DNA of 64,000 bases from Ruegeria sp. R14_0. Lineage in GTDB: Bacteria; Pseudomonadota; Alphaproteobacteria; Rhodobacterales; Rhodobacteraceae. The stretch is from positions 434,001 to 498,000 of the forward strand of contig NZ_JAGHRC010000002.1 of NCBI RefSeq assembly GCF_017743975.1, in the 5' to 3' direction. The number at the start of each line of letters is the position of its first letter. Within the stretch, counting starts at the first letter, position 1. Positions 10,146-17,927 of this stretch are shown in pieces. Under the pieces are notes generated by a model, which was not told where the DNA came from, searched no databases, and saw nothing but the letters and a program-made list of their open reading frames with translations. A program made the position numbers and the translations under genes.

Positions 10146-10865
10146 TCACTCTCCTTGGGCAAGGTGACGGTAATGGTATTCTCCGCTGATCTCCATCCCA
10201 AGCGCGCGGTACAGCCCGTTTGCCCCCTCGTTTGCCTTGGTGCAGATCACGCTCAGCGTATGCGCGCCGTTCTCTTTGGCCCAAAACGCCGCCTTCCTCA
10301 TCGCCCATTGACCCAGACCCTGGCGTCGATGCTCTGGCAGGATTTCCAGCGCATGCACCATGGCGATCCCGTCGTGGATGGCGACAAAGCCTGTCCCCGC
10401 TGGTTTGTCAGAGTGGCGTAGTAACAGACCGGTTTTTGGCACTATGGCGCGGTCCATTATGGCCAGCCGTTCGGGCCCGATTCCCGCTTGTGCCCAAATC
10501 TCAACCATGATCGCCAAAGGGCTCCAAATGGTGAAGGCGGTGACTTTTGGGATCGGTTGATCCGTCAGGTGATCGACCGGACACTCGTAAATATTGACCG
10601 GATCAAGAATGTCATAGCCGCGATCCGCAAGCTGTTGGTCCAACGCTTCATCACCCGGGCGCAGGCAGAATATCGACCTTTGCCCCATCGCACGCATTGC
10701 CTCTTCGGCGGCTGTGATCTCGTCTTCTGACGCTAATCCCATCGCACTGGCGGCTGACACGCGCGAGCCCCCGCCCAATCCCTGCCGCAGTTTGAAAGGC
10801 CCAAGTGTCTCGTATCGGGCTGCGGGCCATGTGCCGTCAACGACGGCCGCCCAGTTCCGGCTCAA
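10146..10865 (-). CDS. GNAT-family N-acetyltransferase
   Basis: This is a 239-aa protein. The C-terminal half carries the GNAT acetyl-CoA-binding motif A (ALEILPEHRRQGLGQWAMRKAAFWAKENG), followed by the Tyr-containing motif B region (ANEGANGLYRALGM). The N-terminal half is less conserved and may bind the substrate, which is unknown. It is coupled to the upstream MoaB/CinA-like gene by an ATGA overlap and abuts the downstream AhpD-like gene, so it belongs to the four-gene operon. Confidence 0.88.
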   Translation of the reverse strand: MSRNWAAVVDGTWPAARYETLGPFKLRQGLGGGSRVSAASAMGLASEDEITAAEEAMRAMGQRSIFCLRPGDEALDQQLADRGYDILDPVNIYECPVDHLTDQPIPKVTAFTIWSPLAIMVEIWAQAGIGPERLAIMDRAIVPKTGLLLRHSDKPAGTGFVAIHDGIAMVHALEILPEHRRQGLGQWAMRKAAFWAKENGAHTLSVICTKANEGANGLYRALGMEISGEYHYRHLAQGE

Positions 10866-11584
10866 AGCTCCAGCTCTTTCGCCAACCTTGTGGTGGCCGC
10901 GTCAACTTTGGACCCATCGGTACCCCGAACCACCACGTTAGAGCCGAATACGCCGTTCACCTGAAACGGATAGCTACCAATGGCAAGGTCGGGAAAATCG
11001 CTGGCAAGAGCCGACAGGATCGACGCAATATCGCCTTCCCCACGGTTGACCCGCAGCGTCTGCGACAACAAGGGATCACCGCCCGTCAATCTGGGCAGAA
11101 CACTGGCAACCATGGCCTGAAAAATCGTCGGAATCCCCGCCATCACATGCACATTGCCCAGCGTGAACCCAGGGGCCGTCGATACCGGATTGTCGATCAG
11201 CGTGGCACCGTCAGGGATACGTGCCATGCGCAGACGCGCTTGGTTCAATTCCAGCCCCGAATTCTCATAGTGACGTTCCAGCAGCGCGCGCGCATCGTCG
11301 CGCACGTCGATCGCCGCGCCAAAGGCTCGGGCTATGCAGTCGGCGGTGATATCATCATGCGTTGGACCAATGCCGCCACTTGTGAACACGTGATCGAAAC
11401 GATCCGACAGGGTGCGCACGGCCTCTTCGATGGCGGCGGCGTCGTCACTGACCATACGGACTTCTTTCAGATCGATTCCCTGTTTCGTCAGCTCCTGCGC
11501 GAGGTAGTGCATGTTTGCGTCGCGAGTGCGCCCCGACAGGATTTCATCCCCGATCACAAGCATTGCTGCGGTTGGGTTCGCCAT
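10862..11584 (-). CDS. CinA N-terminal/MoaB-like molybdopterin-binding-domain protein
   Basis: The ATG at 11584 is preceded by AAGGACAGG and gives 240 aa; upstream in-frame codons are not supported. The sequence MLVIGDEILSGRTRDAN and the TSGGIGPTHDD motif are those of the MoCF-biosynthesis fold found in MoaB, Mog and the N-terminal half of CinA. The CinA C-terminal pyridine-nucleotide deamidase domain is absent, so this is the short stand-alone form common in alphaproteobacteria. Family members bind molybdopterin or hydrolyse ADP-ribose; which applies here is not known. It is the first gene of the operon with GNAT, AhpD-like and OmpA-like genes. Confidence 0.88.
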   Translation of the reverse strand: MANPTAAMLVIGDEILSGRTRDANMHYLAQELTKQGIDLKEVRMVSDDAAAIEEAVRTLSDRFDHVFTSGGIGPTHDDITADCIARAFGAAIDVRDDARALLERHYENSGLELNQARLRMARIPDGATLIDNPVSTAPGFTLGNVHVMAGIPTIFQAMVASVLPRLTGGDPLLSQTLRVNRGEGDIASILSALASDFPDLAIGSYPFQVNGVFGSNVVVRGTDGSKVDAATTRLAKELEL

Positions 11585-11654
11585 AACCTGTCCTTTCCTG
11601 CTGACACCTTGGGCGCAAGATATCGTTCCTGCCGGGCCGAGCAAGGGCCGTGTT

Positions 11655-12218
11655 TCATCCGCGAAGCACTTCGGTCGGCAAATCCGTTGTGATGCGTTCG
11701 AACAGGTCCATATCGTTCATCGACCGCGCCAGGATCATTGCGCCTTCCATGCGGGCAATCATATCGGCGGCGCGAACCTCTGGATTGGGAGTTCCGGCGG
11801 CGCGGAACACCGTTTCTAGCCAAACAAGATTGCGCTCAAAGAACTCACGCGTGCGTCGGGCGACCGGATCCGGCAATCTGGCGATTTCAGCACCGAACAT
11901 TCCGCACAGGCACATGAGGTCCTGTTCGATCAAAGCCTGCCGATAGGCCGCCACATACTGAACCAACAGCTCGGACGGAGTGGACTCGTCCAGACGCCCC
12001 AACGCACCCAGAAAGCGATCTGTGTATCGGCCAACCAGCGCCTCACCCAAATCTTCTTTGGTGGGAAAGTGGTAGTGGATACTGGCCGATTTGATCCCGA
12101 TTTCCGCCGCGATATCGCGGAAGCTAAAGGCATAATACCCGCCTTGCCGCGCCATTTTCTCGGCCACGTCAAGAATGCGGTTGGCTGTATCGGACAGGGG
12201 TTTTTCGGTTTTGGGCAT
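11655..12218 (-). CDS. TetR-family transcriptional repressor
   Basis: The ATG at 12218 gives a 187-aa protein with the TetR helix-turn-helix at about 25-60 (FSFRDIAAEIGIKSASIHYHFPTKEDL) and a helical ligand domain containing CLCGMFGAEIARLPDPVARR. This C-terminal pattern resembles the AcuR/YxaF-like TetR_C family, whose ligands include small reactive acids and quinones. It is divergent from an SDR gene, and two near-identical palindromes (12241-12256 and 12292-12307) fill the shared gap, so repression of both genes is likely. Confidence 0.92.
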   Translation of the reverse strand: MPKTEKPLSDTANRILDVAEKMARQGGYYAFSFRDIAAEIGIKSASIHYHFPTKEDLGEALVGRYTDRFLGALGRLDESTPSELLVQYVAAYRQALIEQDLMCLCGMFGAEIARLPDPVARRTREFFERNLVWLETVFRAAGTPNPEVRAADMIARMEGAMILARSMNDMDLFERITTDLPTEVLRG

Positions 12219-12240
12219 CAGCGATCGAACCTGTTTTTTA

Positions 12241-12256
12241 CCTATCAATAGATAGG
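12241..12256. promoter_or_regulatory. TetR operator copy 1
   Basis: CCTATCAATAGATAGG is an inverted repeat with 6-bp arms CCTATC/GATAGG around AATA. It lies 23 bases upstream of the TetR start and is the twin of the site at 12292. Confidence 0.7.
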
Positions 12257-12291
12257 GGCTTGTATTTGGTTTTGCCAGCCCAATATATCTA

Positions 12292-12307
12292 CCTATCAGT
12301 AGATAGG
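12292..12307. promoter_or_regulatory. TetR operator copy 2
   Basis: CCTATCAGTAGATAGG has the same arms as the site at 12241 with one base changed in the centre. Its centre is 51 bp from that of copy 1 (about five helical turns), and it ends 10 bases before the SDR start, where bound repressor would block initiation. Confidence 0.7.
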
Positions 12308-12317
12308 GAATCCAATC

Positions 12318-13073
12318 ATGACACAGCCAACAACTCTTATCATCGGCGGAACCAGCGGAATGGGTCTGGCCACAGCACGTCAAATCGTGGCGCAAGGCGG
12401 CCACGTTACGCTGGTCGGCTCGTCCGCCGACAAGCTGGACGCCGCGAAGGCAGAATTCGGTAGCGCCGCCGATTCACAACAGGTCGACCTGCGAAATCCG
12501 GCAGCGGTCGATGGGCTGATCGCACAGATCAAAGCTGAGACACGCCACATCCATGGGCTGGTGAACACAGCCGGTACGTTCGCGCCTAAGCCGTTTCTCG
12601 AACACACAGGCGAGGACTACGACAGCTACATGGACCTGAACCGCGCGACTTTTCTCATTACCCAGTCTGTCGCTGAAAACATGAAAGCGAATGGCGGCGG
12701 CAGTATCGTGAACATAGGCTCTATGTGGGCGAAACAGGCTGTCCGGGCCACACCGTCTTCGGCCTATTCTATGGCCAAAGCCGGGCTTCATTCGCTGACG
12801 CAGCACCTTGCGATGGAACTGGCGGAACACGGTATCCGCGCAAACGCGGTCTCGCCCGCTGTGGTGGTGACGCCCATCTATGGTGCCTTCATCGCACCGG
12901 ACCAGATCGAGTCGACCCTGACCGAGGCATTCGACGCGTTCCATCCGATCGGGCGGGTTGGACGGCCCGAGGATGTGGCAAACACGGTCACGCATCTTCT
13001 GTCCGATGACGCCACATGGGTGACCGGAGCCATTTGGGACGTCGATGGCGGCGTGATGGCAGGTCTCGTCTGA
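12318..13073 (+). CDS. Short-chain dehydrogenase/reductase (SDR)
   Basis: This is a 251-aa classical SDR. The nucleotide-binding glycines are GGTSGMG at 10-16, the structural motif reads NTAG at 83-86 in place of the usual NNAG, and the catalytic residues are S135, Y150 and K154 (YSMAK). The start at 12318 lies 10 bases after a TetR operator. The substrate is unknown; control by the divergent TetR suggests an inducible detoxification or catabolic role for a small carbonyl compound. No partner genes of a pathway are adjacent. Confidence 0.92.
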   Translation: MTQPTTLIIGGTSGMGLATARQIVAQGGHVTLVGSSADKLDAAKAEFGSAADSQQVDLRNPAAVDGLIAQIKAETRHIHGLVNTAGTFAPKPFLEHTGEDYDSYMDLNRATFLITQSVAENMKANGGGSIVNIGSMWAKQAVRATPSSAYSMAKAGLHSLTQHLAMELAEHGIRANAVSPAVVVTPIYGAFIAPDQIESTLTEAFDAFHPIGRVGRPEDVANTVTHLLSDDATWVTGAIWDVDGGVMAGLV

Positions 13074-13112
13074 CCCTTCCCTTGCAGGCGGGCGCGCGCT
13101 AAGCGGGGTGGC

Positions 13113-13814
13113 ATGAAGTTTGCCACCCCATTGATCCCCGCCCGCCTGATCCGTCGCTACAAACGCTTTCTGGCTGATTGCCTGTTGGAAGATGGCCGTG
13201 AGGTCACCGCCCACTGCGCCAATCCGGGATCCATGATGGGGCTGGCCGAACCGGGGGAAAAGATCTGGTTAGAGCCAAATGACGACCCCAAGAAGAAACT
13301 GAAATACGGCTGGCGACTGGTCGACCATGAGAATGGGCACTTCACCGGCGTCGACACATCCGTCCCGAACAAGGCCTTGCGCGCAGCGCTTGAGGCCGGC
13401 GAAATTCCCGAACTGGCGGCCTATGAAACAGTCCGCCCCGAGGTGAAATACGGCGAAAACAGCCGTATCGACTTTCTGCTGACACAGCCCGGCCTGCCCG
13501 ACGCCTATGTCGAGGTCAAAAGCGTGACGCTGTCCCGCGAACCCGGCCTGGCGGAATTCCCCGACAGCGTCACCGCGCGCGGGACCAAACATCTGGGCGA
13601 GTTGGCCGCCATGGCGGCGCATGGCCACCGAGCAATCATGTTGTATCTTGTACAACGCACGGATTGCGACCGGTTTGCCTTGGCGGCGGATATCGACCCG
13701 GCCTACGCGAGGGCGTTCGAGTCAGCTAAGGCGCATAGGGTCGAGCGGCTGGTCTACGGGACGCAGATATCGCCCGAAGGGGTTTGGGTGGATGCAAACC
13801 GGTTTTGTACATAA
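13113..13814 (+). CDS. sfsA: SfsA family DNA-binding protein/nuclease homolog
   Basis: This 233-aa protein matches SfsA throughout: the N-terminal OB-fold with LLEDGREVTAHCANPGSMMGL and the C-terminal domain with RIDFLL and AYVEVKSVTL, whose Asp, Glu and Lys form a restriction-endonuclease-like (PD-(D/E)XK) active site. SfsA was named for stimulation of maltose utilisation in E. coli; its physiological role is poorly defined. The ATG at 13113 opens MKFATPLIPARLIRRYKRF, the family's standard start. It follows the SDR gene after 39 bases. Confidence 0.93.
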   Translation: MKFATPLIPARLIRRYKRFLADCLLEDGREVTAHCANPGSMMGLAEPGEKIWLEPNDDPKKKLKYGWRLVDHENGHFTGVDTSVPNKALRAALEAGEIPELAAYETVRPEVKYGENSRIDFLLTQPGLPDAYVEVKSVTLSREPGLAEFPDSVTARGTKHLGELAAMAAHGHRAIMLYLVQRTDCDRFALAADIDPAYARAFESAKAHRVERLVYGTQISPEGVWVDANRFCT

Positions 13815-13974
13815 TTCCGGTGATGTGCGAACCTTTCGGGCTTTAATCAGAGAATTCTGAAGCAAGTGCGCGAATCTGAACAATCCGCCCTCAAACTGCC
13901 CCAATGCGTCAGCACACACTCTATGCGGGTTTGGCCCGCGCATTGAGTAACTCACACAGGCAAAACCAAAAATC

Positions 13975-14346
13975 ATGAAGTATTTCGCAGCAACCATTAT
14001 CGCAGCCATTGCCCTGACCGGCTGTTCCGTTGACCCGCAGGCCGCCGCAACACGACGTGCCGCCCTTGTGCAGACTGTATTTCCCAACCCGGCGGACAGG
14101 CAGGGCATCGATCTGGCGTTCCCGCTGGAATCCGGCGGGATCTACAAAACGCTTGAGGTCGGCTTTTTCCCGGATGAAGTCACCGAAACAGAGGTCCGAG
14201 GCCGCGTCGCATCCTTCTGCGCGCGCCAGAACTCGGCGCGTTTGACAGGCGGTGTCGCCATCAAGAAGGACCTGGGCATCAACAACAGAACGCAAGCAGA
14301 CGGGTCGGTCCGGCCTGTGCACCAGATTTTCTACTCCTGCGTTTGA
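13975..14346 (+). CDS. Small secreted lipoprotein, function unknown
   Basis: This 123-aa protein has a lipoprotein signal peptide MKYFAATIIAAIALTGCSVD with lipobox LTGC. The mature part has no domain I recognise; it contains two further Cys residues (in VASFCARQN and the C-terminal YSCV) that could form a disulfide. It should be anchored in the periplasm. A 13-bp stem-loop follows at 14369-14400. Confidence 0.8.
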   Translation: MKYFAATIIAAIALTGCSVDPQAAATRRAALVQTVFPNPADRQGIDLAFPLESGGIYKTLEVGFFPDEVTETEVRGRVASFCARQNSARLTGGVAIKKDLGINNRTQADGSVRPVHQIFYSCV

Positions 14347-14368
14347 TCCCGGTCGGTTCGTTGTCAGA

Positions 14369-14400
14369 GAAAGGCCCCGGCTGCGTTGCCGGGGCCTTTC
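14369..14400 (+). terminator. Strong stem-loop after the lipoprotein gene
   Basis: A perfect 13-bp stem GAAAGGCCCCGGC/GCCGGGGCCTTTC with a 6-base loop lies 22 bases after the stop. The stem itself ends in TTTC, but there is no long T run. Confidence 0.8.
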
Positions 14401-14427
14401 AAGTGATTGGTACGGGTGGAGACTTAC

Positions 14428-14703
14428 GTGCGAAGAATTGCAGGGTTTGTATTCCTGATTGGTGTTCTAATGATCGCAAAGGCGGCAATGATGGCGCTTG
14501 AAACCTATATGACCGACGACCGGAAGGCCGCCACACGCGACGCTTTGAACGCAAGACTAGACGAGGGGGCTGAACAATATGAACGCCGTCGTAAAGACGG
14601 TTGCATCCGCCGATGTGGCAGGCTCGCGTCGCTGTCGCATGCAATCGTCACATTGCGCGACGGTATTTTTCTGTCCCTGCCTTTTGATCCTTCAGGAGCG
14701 TGA
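14428..14703 (+). CDS. Putative small single-pass membrane protein
   Basis: A GTG at 14428 with GGTGGAGAC about 6 bases upstream opens a 91-aa frame. Residues 4-26 (IAGFVFLIGVLMIAKAAMMAL) form one likely membrane segment, followed by a charged region (TDDRKAATRDALNARLDEGAEQYERRRK) and a hydrophobic tail. I do not recognise a family. It follows a terminator-like hairpin, so it would need its own promoter. The composition is plausible but there is no homology argument. Confidence 0.45.
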   Translation: MRRIAGFVFLIGVLMIAKAAMMALETYMTDDRKAATRDALNARLDEGAEQYERRRKDGCIRRCGRLASLSHAIVTLRDGIFLSLPFDPSGA

Positions 14704-14854
14704 CGTAATGTAAGGCAAGAAGTTTTGCTTAAGGGGAGGAGCCAAACCCTTGGCAGAACTTGATGGTGTCGCAATTCGTACATGGAGTCAGAGTTCTTAC
14801 AACATTGATACACGTGACTGGCCCCCAACGGACTAACGGCACTTGTCAATCTAC

Positions 14855-15061
14855 ATGGACGGACAAGTGGAAATCATGATCGTGGCTAAGGCGCCGGCTG
14901 AGGACCTTGTTGCGTTTCTGTCCGGGTTTGATCTGTCGCCGTTTGTTGAAGACCTGCCGAAAGTCCCGGACGGCTATACCCGTGGCAAGGGTGTTGTCAT
15001 CTATGAGCAGGTCGTCGAAACGGAAGAGCGACACGGTGATGACCCTTTTGCGGAGCCGTAG
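14855..15061 (+). CDS. Putative small soluble protein, function unknown
   Basis: The 68-aa frame from ATG 14855 (TTG 14843 is an alternative) has normal codon use for this genome and a folded-looking sequence (EIMIVAKAPAEDLVAFLSGF, GKGVVIYEQVVE). No ribosome-binding site precedes either codon and no family is recognised. It lies between a putative membrane protein and map, in a region otherwise without genes. Confidence 0.4.
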   Translation: MDGQVEIMIVAKAPAEDLVAFLSGFDLSPFVEDLPKVPDGYTRGKGVVIYEQVVETEERHGDDPFAEP

Positions 15062-15242
15062 ACCTTTTACTGCTCACCGATCATAGAAATGTCATTAGGG
15101 CACCTGTCGCCAAACCCTTGAACTCGCGCGCCTTAGCCCCATTTTCATCGGTCGAAACCCACCGCGACTCTGCACCCTCTGGAACTTTCTGCACAAGCAG
15201 CGTAAAAGGACCGCTGCGCGCAACATTTGGAGCTTAGCGTCG

Positions 15243-16055
15243 ATGAAAGAACATCGTGGCCGTCTGACCAAGGACGGCATCCGCATTTACGAACAGGGTG
15301 ACTTTGCCGGCATGCATGCGGCAGGGGCCTTGGCCGCGCGGATACTCGACGACATTGCTGAACATGTCTTTCCGGGCCAGACCACTGGCGCCATCGACGG
15401 GCTGATCACGCAAATGGTTGAGGATGCGGGCGCGACATCTGCGACGATCGGCTACAAAGGGTATCAGCACGCCAGCTGTATCAGCGTGAATCACGTGGTC
15501 TGCCACGGCATTCCCGGCGACAAGCGGTTGAAGGATGGCGACATCCTGAACATCGACGTAACGGTGATCGTCGACGGCTGGTTCGGCGATACGTCGCGCA
15601 TGTATGTGGCGGGTAAACTGCCCCGCAAGGCCGAGCGTCTGATTCAGGTGACCCATGACGCCCTGTTCAAGGGTATCGAGGCGGTCAAGCCGGGCAACAC
15701 GTTTGGCGATATCGGCCACGCGATTCAGGCCTATGTCGAAGCACACCGGATGAGCGTTGTTCGCGATTTCTGCGGCCACGGGCTGGGCCGGGTGTTCCAC
15801 GCGCCTCCAAACGTCCTGCATTATGGCCGTCCGGGTACGGGTGCTGTGCTGGAAGAAGGTATGTTCTTCACCATCGAACCGATGGTGAATCTTGGCCGCC
15901 CCGAAACCAAAACGCTGGCTGATGACTGGACCGCTGTAACGCGCGACAAGTCGCTGTCGGCGCAGTTCGAACACTCGGTGGGTGTGACAGCGAACGGGGT
16001 CGAGATCTTTACCCTGTCACCGGGCGACAAATTCCACCCGACCTATTCGTCCTGA
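15243..16055 (+). CDS. map: Methionine aminopeptidase type I
   Basis: This 270-aa enzyme removes the initiator methionine from nascent proteins. The five metal ligands are all present: D105, D116, H179, E212 and E243, with H88 as the additional active-site histidine. The motifs CHGIPGDKRLKDGD and FCGHGLGRVFH are diagnostic. It is close to the usual size (about 265 aa) and lacks an N-terminal extension. The ATG at 15243 follows GGAG by about 10 bases. Its 3' end overlaps the small opposite-strand gene at 16043 by 13 bp. Confidence 0.96.
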   Translation: MKEHRGRLTKDGIRIYEQGDFAGMHAAGALAARILDDIAEHVFPGQTTGAIDGLITQMVEDAGATSATIGYKGYQHASCISVNHVVCHGIPGDKRLKDGDILNIDVTVIVDGWFGDTSRMYVAGKLPRKAERLIQVTHDALFKGIEAVKPGNTFGDIGHAIQAYVEAHRMSVVRDFCGHGLGRVFHAPPNVLHYGRPGTGAVLEEGMFFTIEPMVNLGRPETKTLADDWTAVTRDKSLSAQFEHSVGVTANGVEIFTLSPGDKFHPTYSS

Positions 16056-16222
16056 CCTTCGGCCTGATCCCGTAGCAGTTTCAGCAGCAATGTCTCTGAC
16101 CCCCACGGCGTAACCGCGTCCTGGATGAAAACAGGTGCGCGCATCGGTTTGGGCTCTGGCCCGGTGGCAGTGTCGGCATCCTTGGAAAGGGCCCAGAGAG
16201 GTGGGGTCACAGCGCGATCCAT
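16043..16222 (-). CDS. Unrecognised small protein of 59 aa
   Basis: On the minus strand an ATG at 16222 opens a 59-codon frame ending in TAG at 16043. The product starts MDRAVTPPLWALSKDADTAT and ends LLLKLLRDQAEGQDE, with a middle segment MRAPVFIQDAVTPWGSE. Codon use and amino-acid mix look normal. It begins 23 bases after the HAD phosphatase stop on the same strand, so it is probably co-transcribed. The ribosome-binding site is weak. It fills a stretch that otherwise has no gene and overlaps map by 13 bp tail-to-tail. Confidence 0.6.
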   Translation of the reverse strand: MDRAVTPPLWALSKDADTATGPEPKPMRAPVFIQDAVTPWGSETLLLKLLRDQAEGQDE

Positions 16223-16245
16223 GACCCAAACCTAACACGGTCGCG

Positions 16246-16881
16246 TCAGATTCCCAAAAGCGAAGGGACGTCAGCCATATCGGTGAAGACCTCTGCCCCC
16301 AGATCGGCCAGCTTCTCGGCATTTCCCTGTGGCGCGTAGGCCAGACACCGCATGTCTGCTCGCATCGCCGCTGTCACGCCGTTCTGACTGTCTTCGATCA
16401 CCACGGGTGCCGCGGCGTTGAACCGTTTTGCGGCTGTCAGAAACATGGTCGGGTCCGGTTTGGCGGTGCCCAGCACATGGGCAGAAAACGCAACCTTGCT
16501 CAGGCGGTCCCACAATCCGTTCTGTCCCAACGTGATCTGCATCTTGTCCGGGCTACCATTGGAGGCGACACAGTAGGCTATGCCCTTTGAATCCAGCGTG
16601 TTCAGCAAATCCGCGACGCCCGGCATCAGGTCTACGCCATCCCGAAGACGGTCGTAGGTTTCGGCATAGACCTCATCCACCCAATCATCCGGCAGGTCCG
16701 CACCCAGTGCGCGCGCCTTGTCACGCACACCAACCATGGTGCCCCCAAGAAAGAAACCGACGCTGTCTTCAAGTGTCAGATTCAAGCCATAGCGGCCCAG
16801 ATTGTCGACCAGCACCTGATTGGACAGTGGCTCGCTGTCGACCAGAACACCGTCACAATCGAAAATCACCAGATCGTGCAT
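16246..16881 (-). CDS. HAD-superfamily (subfamily IA) phosphatase, phosphoglycolate-phosphatase-like
   Basis: This is a 211-aa HAD hydrolase. Motif I is FDCDGVLVDSE (nucleophile D8 and acid/base D10), motif II is VASNGS, motif III includes the Lys of GTAKPDPTMF, and motif IV is VIEDSQNGVTAA. A helical cap sits between motifs I and II. This arrangement fits phosphoglycolate phosphatase, beta-phosphoglucomutase or sugar-phosphatase activity; the cap does not settle which. A 59-aa gene follows 23 bases downstream on the same strand. Confidence 0.9.
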   Translation of the reverse strand: MHDLVIFDCDGVLVDSEPLSNQVLVDNLGRYGLNLTLEDSVGFFLGGTMVGVRDKARALGADLPDDWVDEVYAETYDRLRDGVDLMPGVADLLNTLDSKGIAYCVASNGSPDKMQITLGQNGLWDRLSKVAFSAHVLGTAKPDPTMFLTAAKRFNAAAPVVIEDSQNGVTAAMRADMRCLAYAPQGNAEKLADLGAEVFTDMADVPSLLGI

Positions 16882-16967
16882 ATGAACCTCTCGGATATGC
16901 TTTCGATCGGGCGTAACCCACGCGGCTGACGACTACAATTGCGCATTTTGAACGCTGCGAGAAGTGG

Positions 16968-16994
16968 CCGTGATCGCCTGATCAGCGATCACGG
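16968..16994 (-). terminator. Stem-loop at the 3' end of qorB
   Basis: A perfect 10-bp stem CCGTGATCGC/GCGATCACGG with a 7-base loop lies 8 bases after the qorB stop. No T run follows on the minus strand, so it may protect the transcript end rather than terminate by itself. Confidence 0.5.
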
Positions 16995-17002
16995 CGTCCA
17001 CG

Positions 17003-17845
17003 TTACGCCAACGCAGCAGCGACAGCATCCTTCATTGAGGTGGGCGCGCGACCGATCAGGGTCTCCAACGCGTTGCTTTCATCCAGCAACCAACCATCCG
17101 CAGCTCCGGCCTCGGCATCAGCGATAAACGCCGCAACGAATTCCGGAAGACCGACCGAGGTGAGAATTTCAGAATATGCCTCTTTAGGCACTGAATTGTA
17201 GGGGATGTCCTTGCCGATTTGTGCGGACACTTCAGCAGCCATGTCCGCAAGCATAAATGCTGCGCCACCCAGTTCGTAAGTCTTGCCCTTGTGTTCTTGT
17301 TGAGCCACGGCAACAGCCAGCGCTTTGGCATAATCTTTGCGGGTGGCCGGGGTCACGCGTCCGTTGCCGACACTGCCGACCAGCGCGCCGGCCTCGATCG
17401 ACGGCTTTAGTGAATCAGTCCAATTCTCCAGATACCACCCATTGCGGAGCACAGTGGTCTGCAAACCAGACGCCGCCAACAACTCCTCGGTCACCTTGTG
17501 ATCTTCTGCAATGATCAGCGGTGATGTGTCCGCCTTAGTGATCGACGTGTAGACGATCCGCTGAACCCCTGCGGCTTTGGCAGCTTCAATCACGTTGCGA
17601 TGCTGACCGACACGGTCATCAAAATCACTGGACGAGATCAGCGCCAGCACCGTAACACCCTGAAGCGCTGGCACCAGCGTGTCCGGCTTTGTGTAATCAA
17701 ACGCCCGGGCCTCGACCCCCAGATCAGCCAGTTTTTCCGGGGATCGGGCCAAAGCCACAATCTCCTCAGATGGTGCCAGAGTTTTCAGTTTTTCGATGGC
17801 CAGGCGGCCCAGCTGTCCGGTTGCTCCGGTTATCGCAAATGTCAT
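17003..17845 (-). CDS. qorB: NAD(P)H:quinone oxidoreductase (NmrA-like, QorB/YtfG type)
   Basis: This 280-aa atypical SDR starts MTFAITGATGQLGRLAIEKL, with the GxxGxxG NADPH site at 7-13. It follows E. coli QorB (YtfG), as I recall it, along its length: HRNVIEAAKAAGVQRIVYTS, ADTSPL, VLRNGWYLEN and SVGLPEFVAAFIADAEAGA. The enzyme reduces quinones, probably as detoxification. It is divergent from an HxlR-type regulator with a wide palindrome between, the arrangement also known for ytfG/ytfH, which supports the assignment and redox-responsive control. Confidence 0.9.
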   Translation of the reverse strand: MTFAITGATGQLGRLAIEKLKTLAPSEEIVALARSPEKLADLGVEARAFDYTKPDTLVPALQGVTVLALISSSDFDDRVGQHRNVIEAAKAAGVQRIVYTSITKADTSPLIIAEDHKVTEELLAASGLQTTVLRNGWYLENWTDSLKPSIEAGALVGSVGNGRVTPATRKDYAKALAVAVAQQEHKGKTYELGGAAFMLADMAAEVSAQIGKDIPYNSVPKEAYSEILTSVGLPEFVAAFIADAEAGAADGWLLDESNALETLIGRAPTSMKDAVAAALA

Positions 17846-17892
17846 CTTACAAGTCCTTCCTGGGATGTTGACGACGCGACAGATAACGCCTA

Positions 17893-17927
17893 ACTAACAA
17901 AAAGGAAGTACGCACAAATTTGTTAGT
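17893..17927. promoter_or_regulatory. Wide inverted repeat between qorB and the HxlR gene
   Basis: ACTAACAAA (17893-17901) and TTTGTTAGT (17919-17927) are perfect 9-bp arms with a 17-base spacer. The right arm touches the regulator's ATG at 17928. HxlR-type regulators bind such spaced palindromes as dimers, so this is the likely autoregulatory operator. Confidence 0.6.

Noticed and set aside
13847-13860. TCAGAGAATTCTGA palindrome after sfsA
   Set aside because: Arms of only 5 bp with no T run or neighbouring promoter; too weak to call as operator or terminator.
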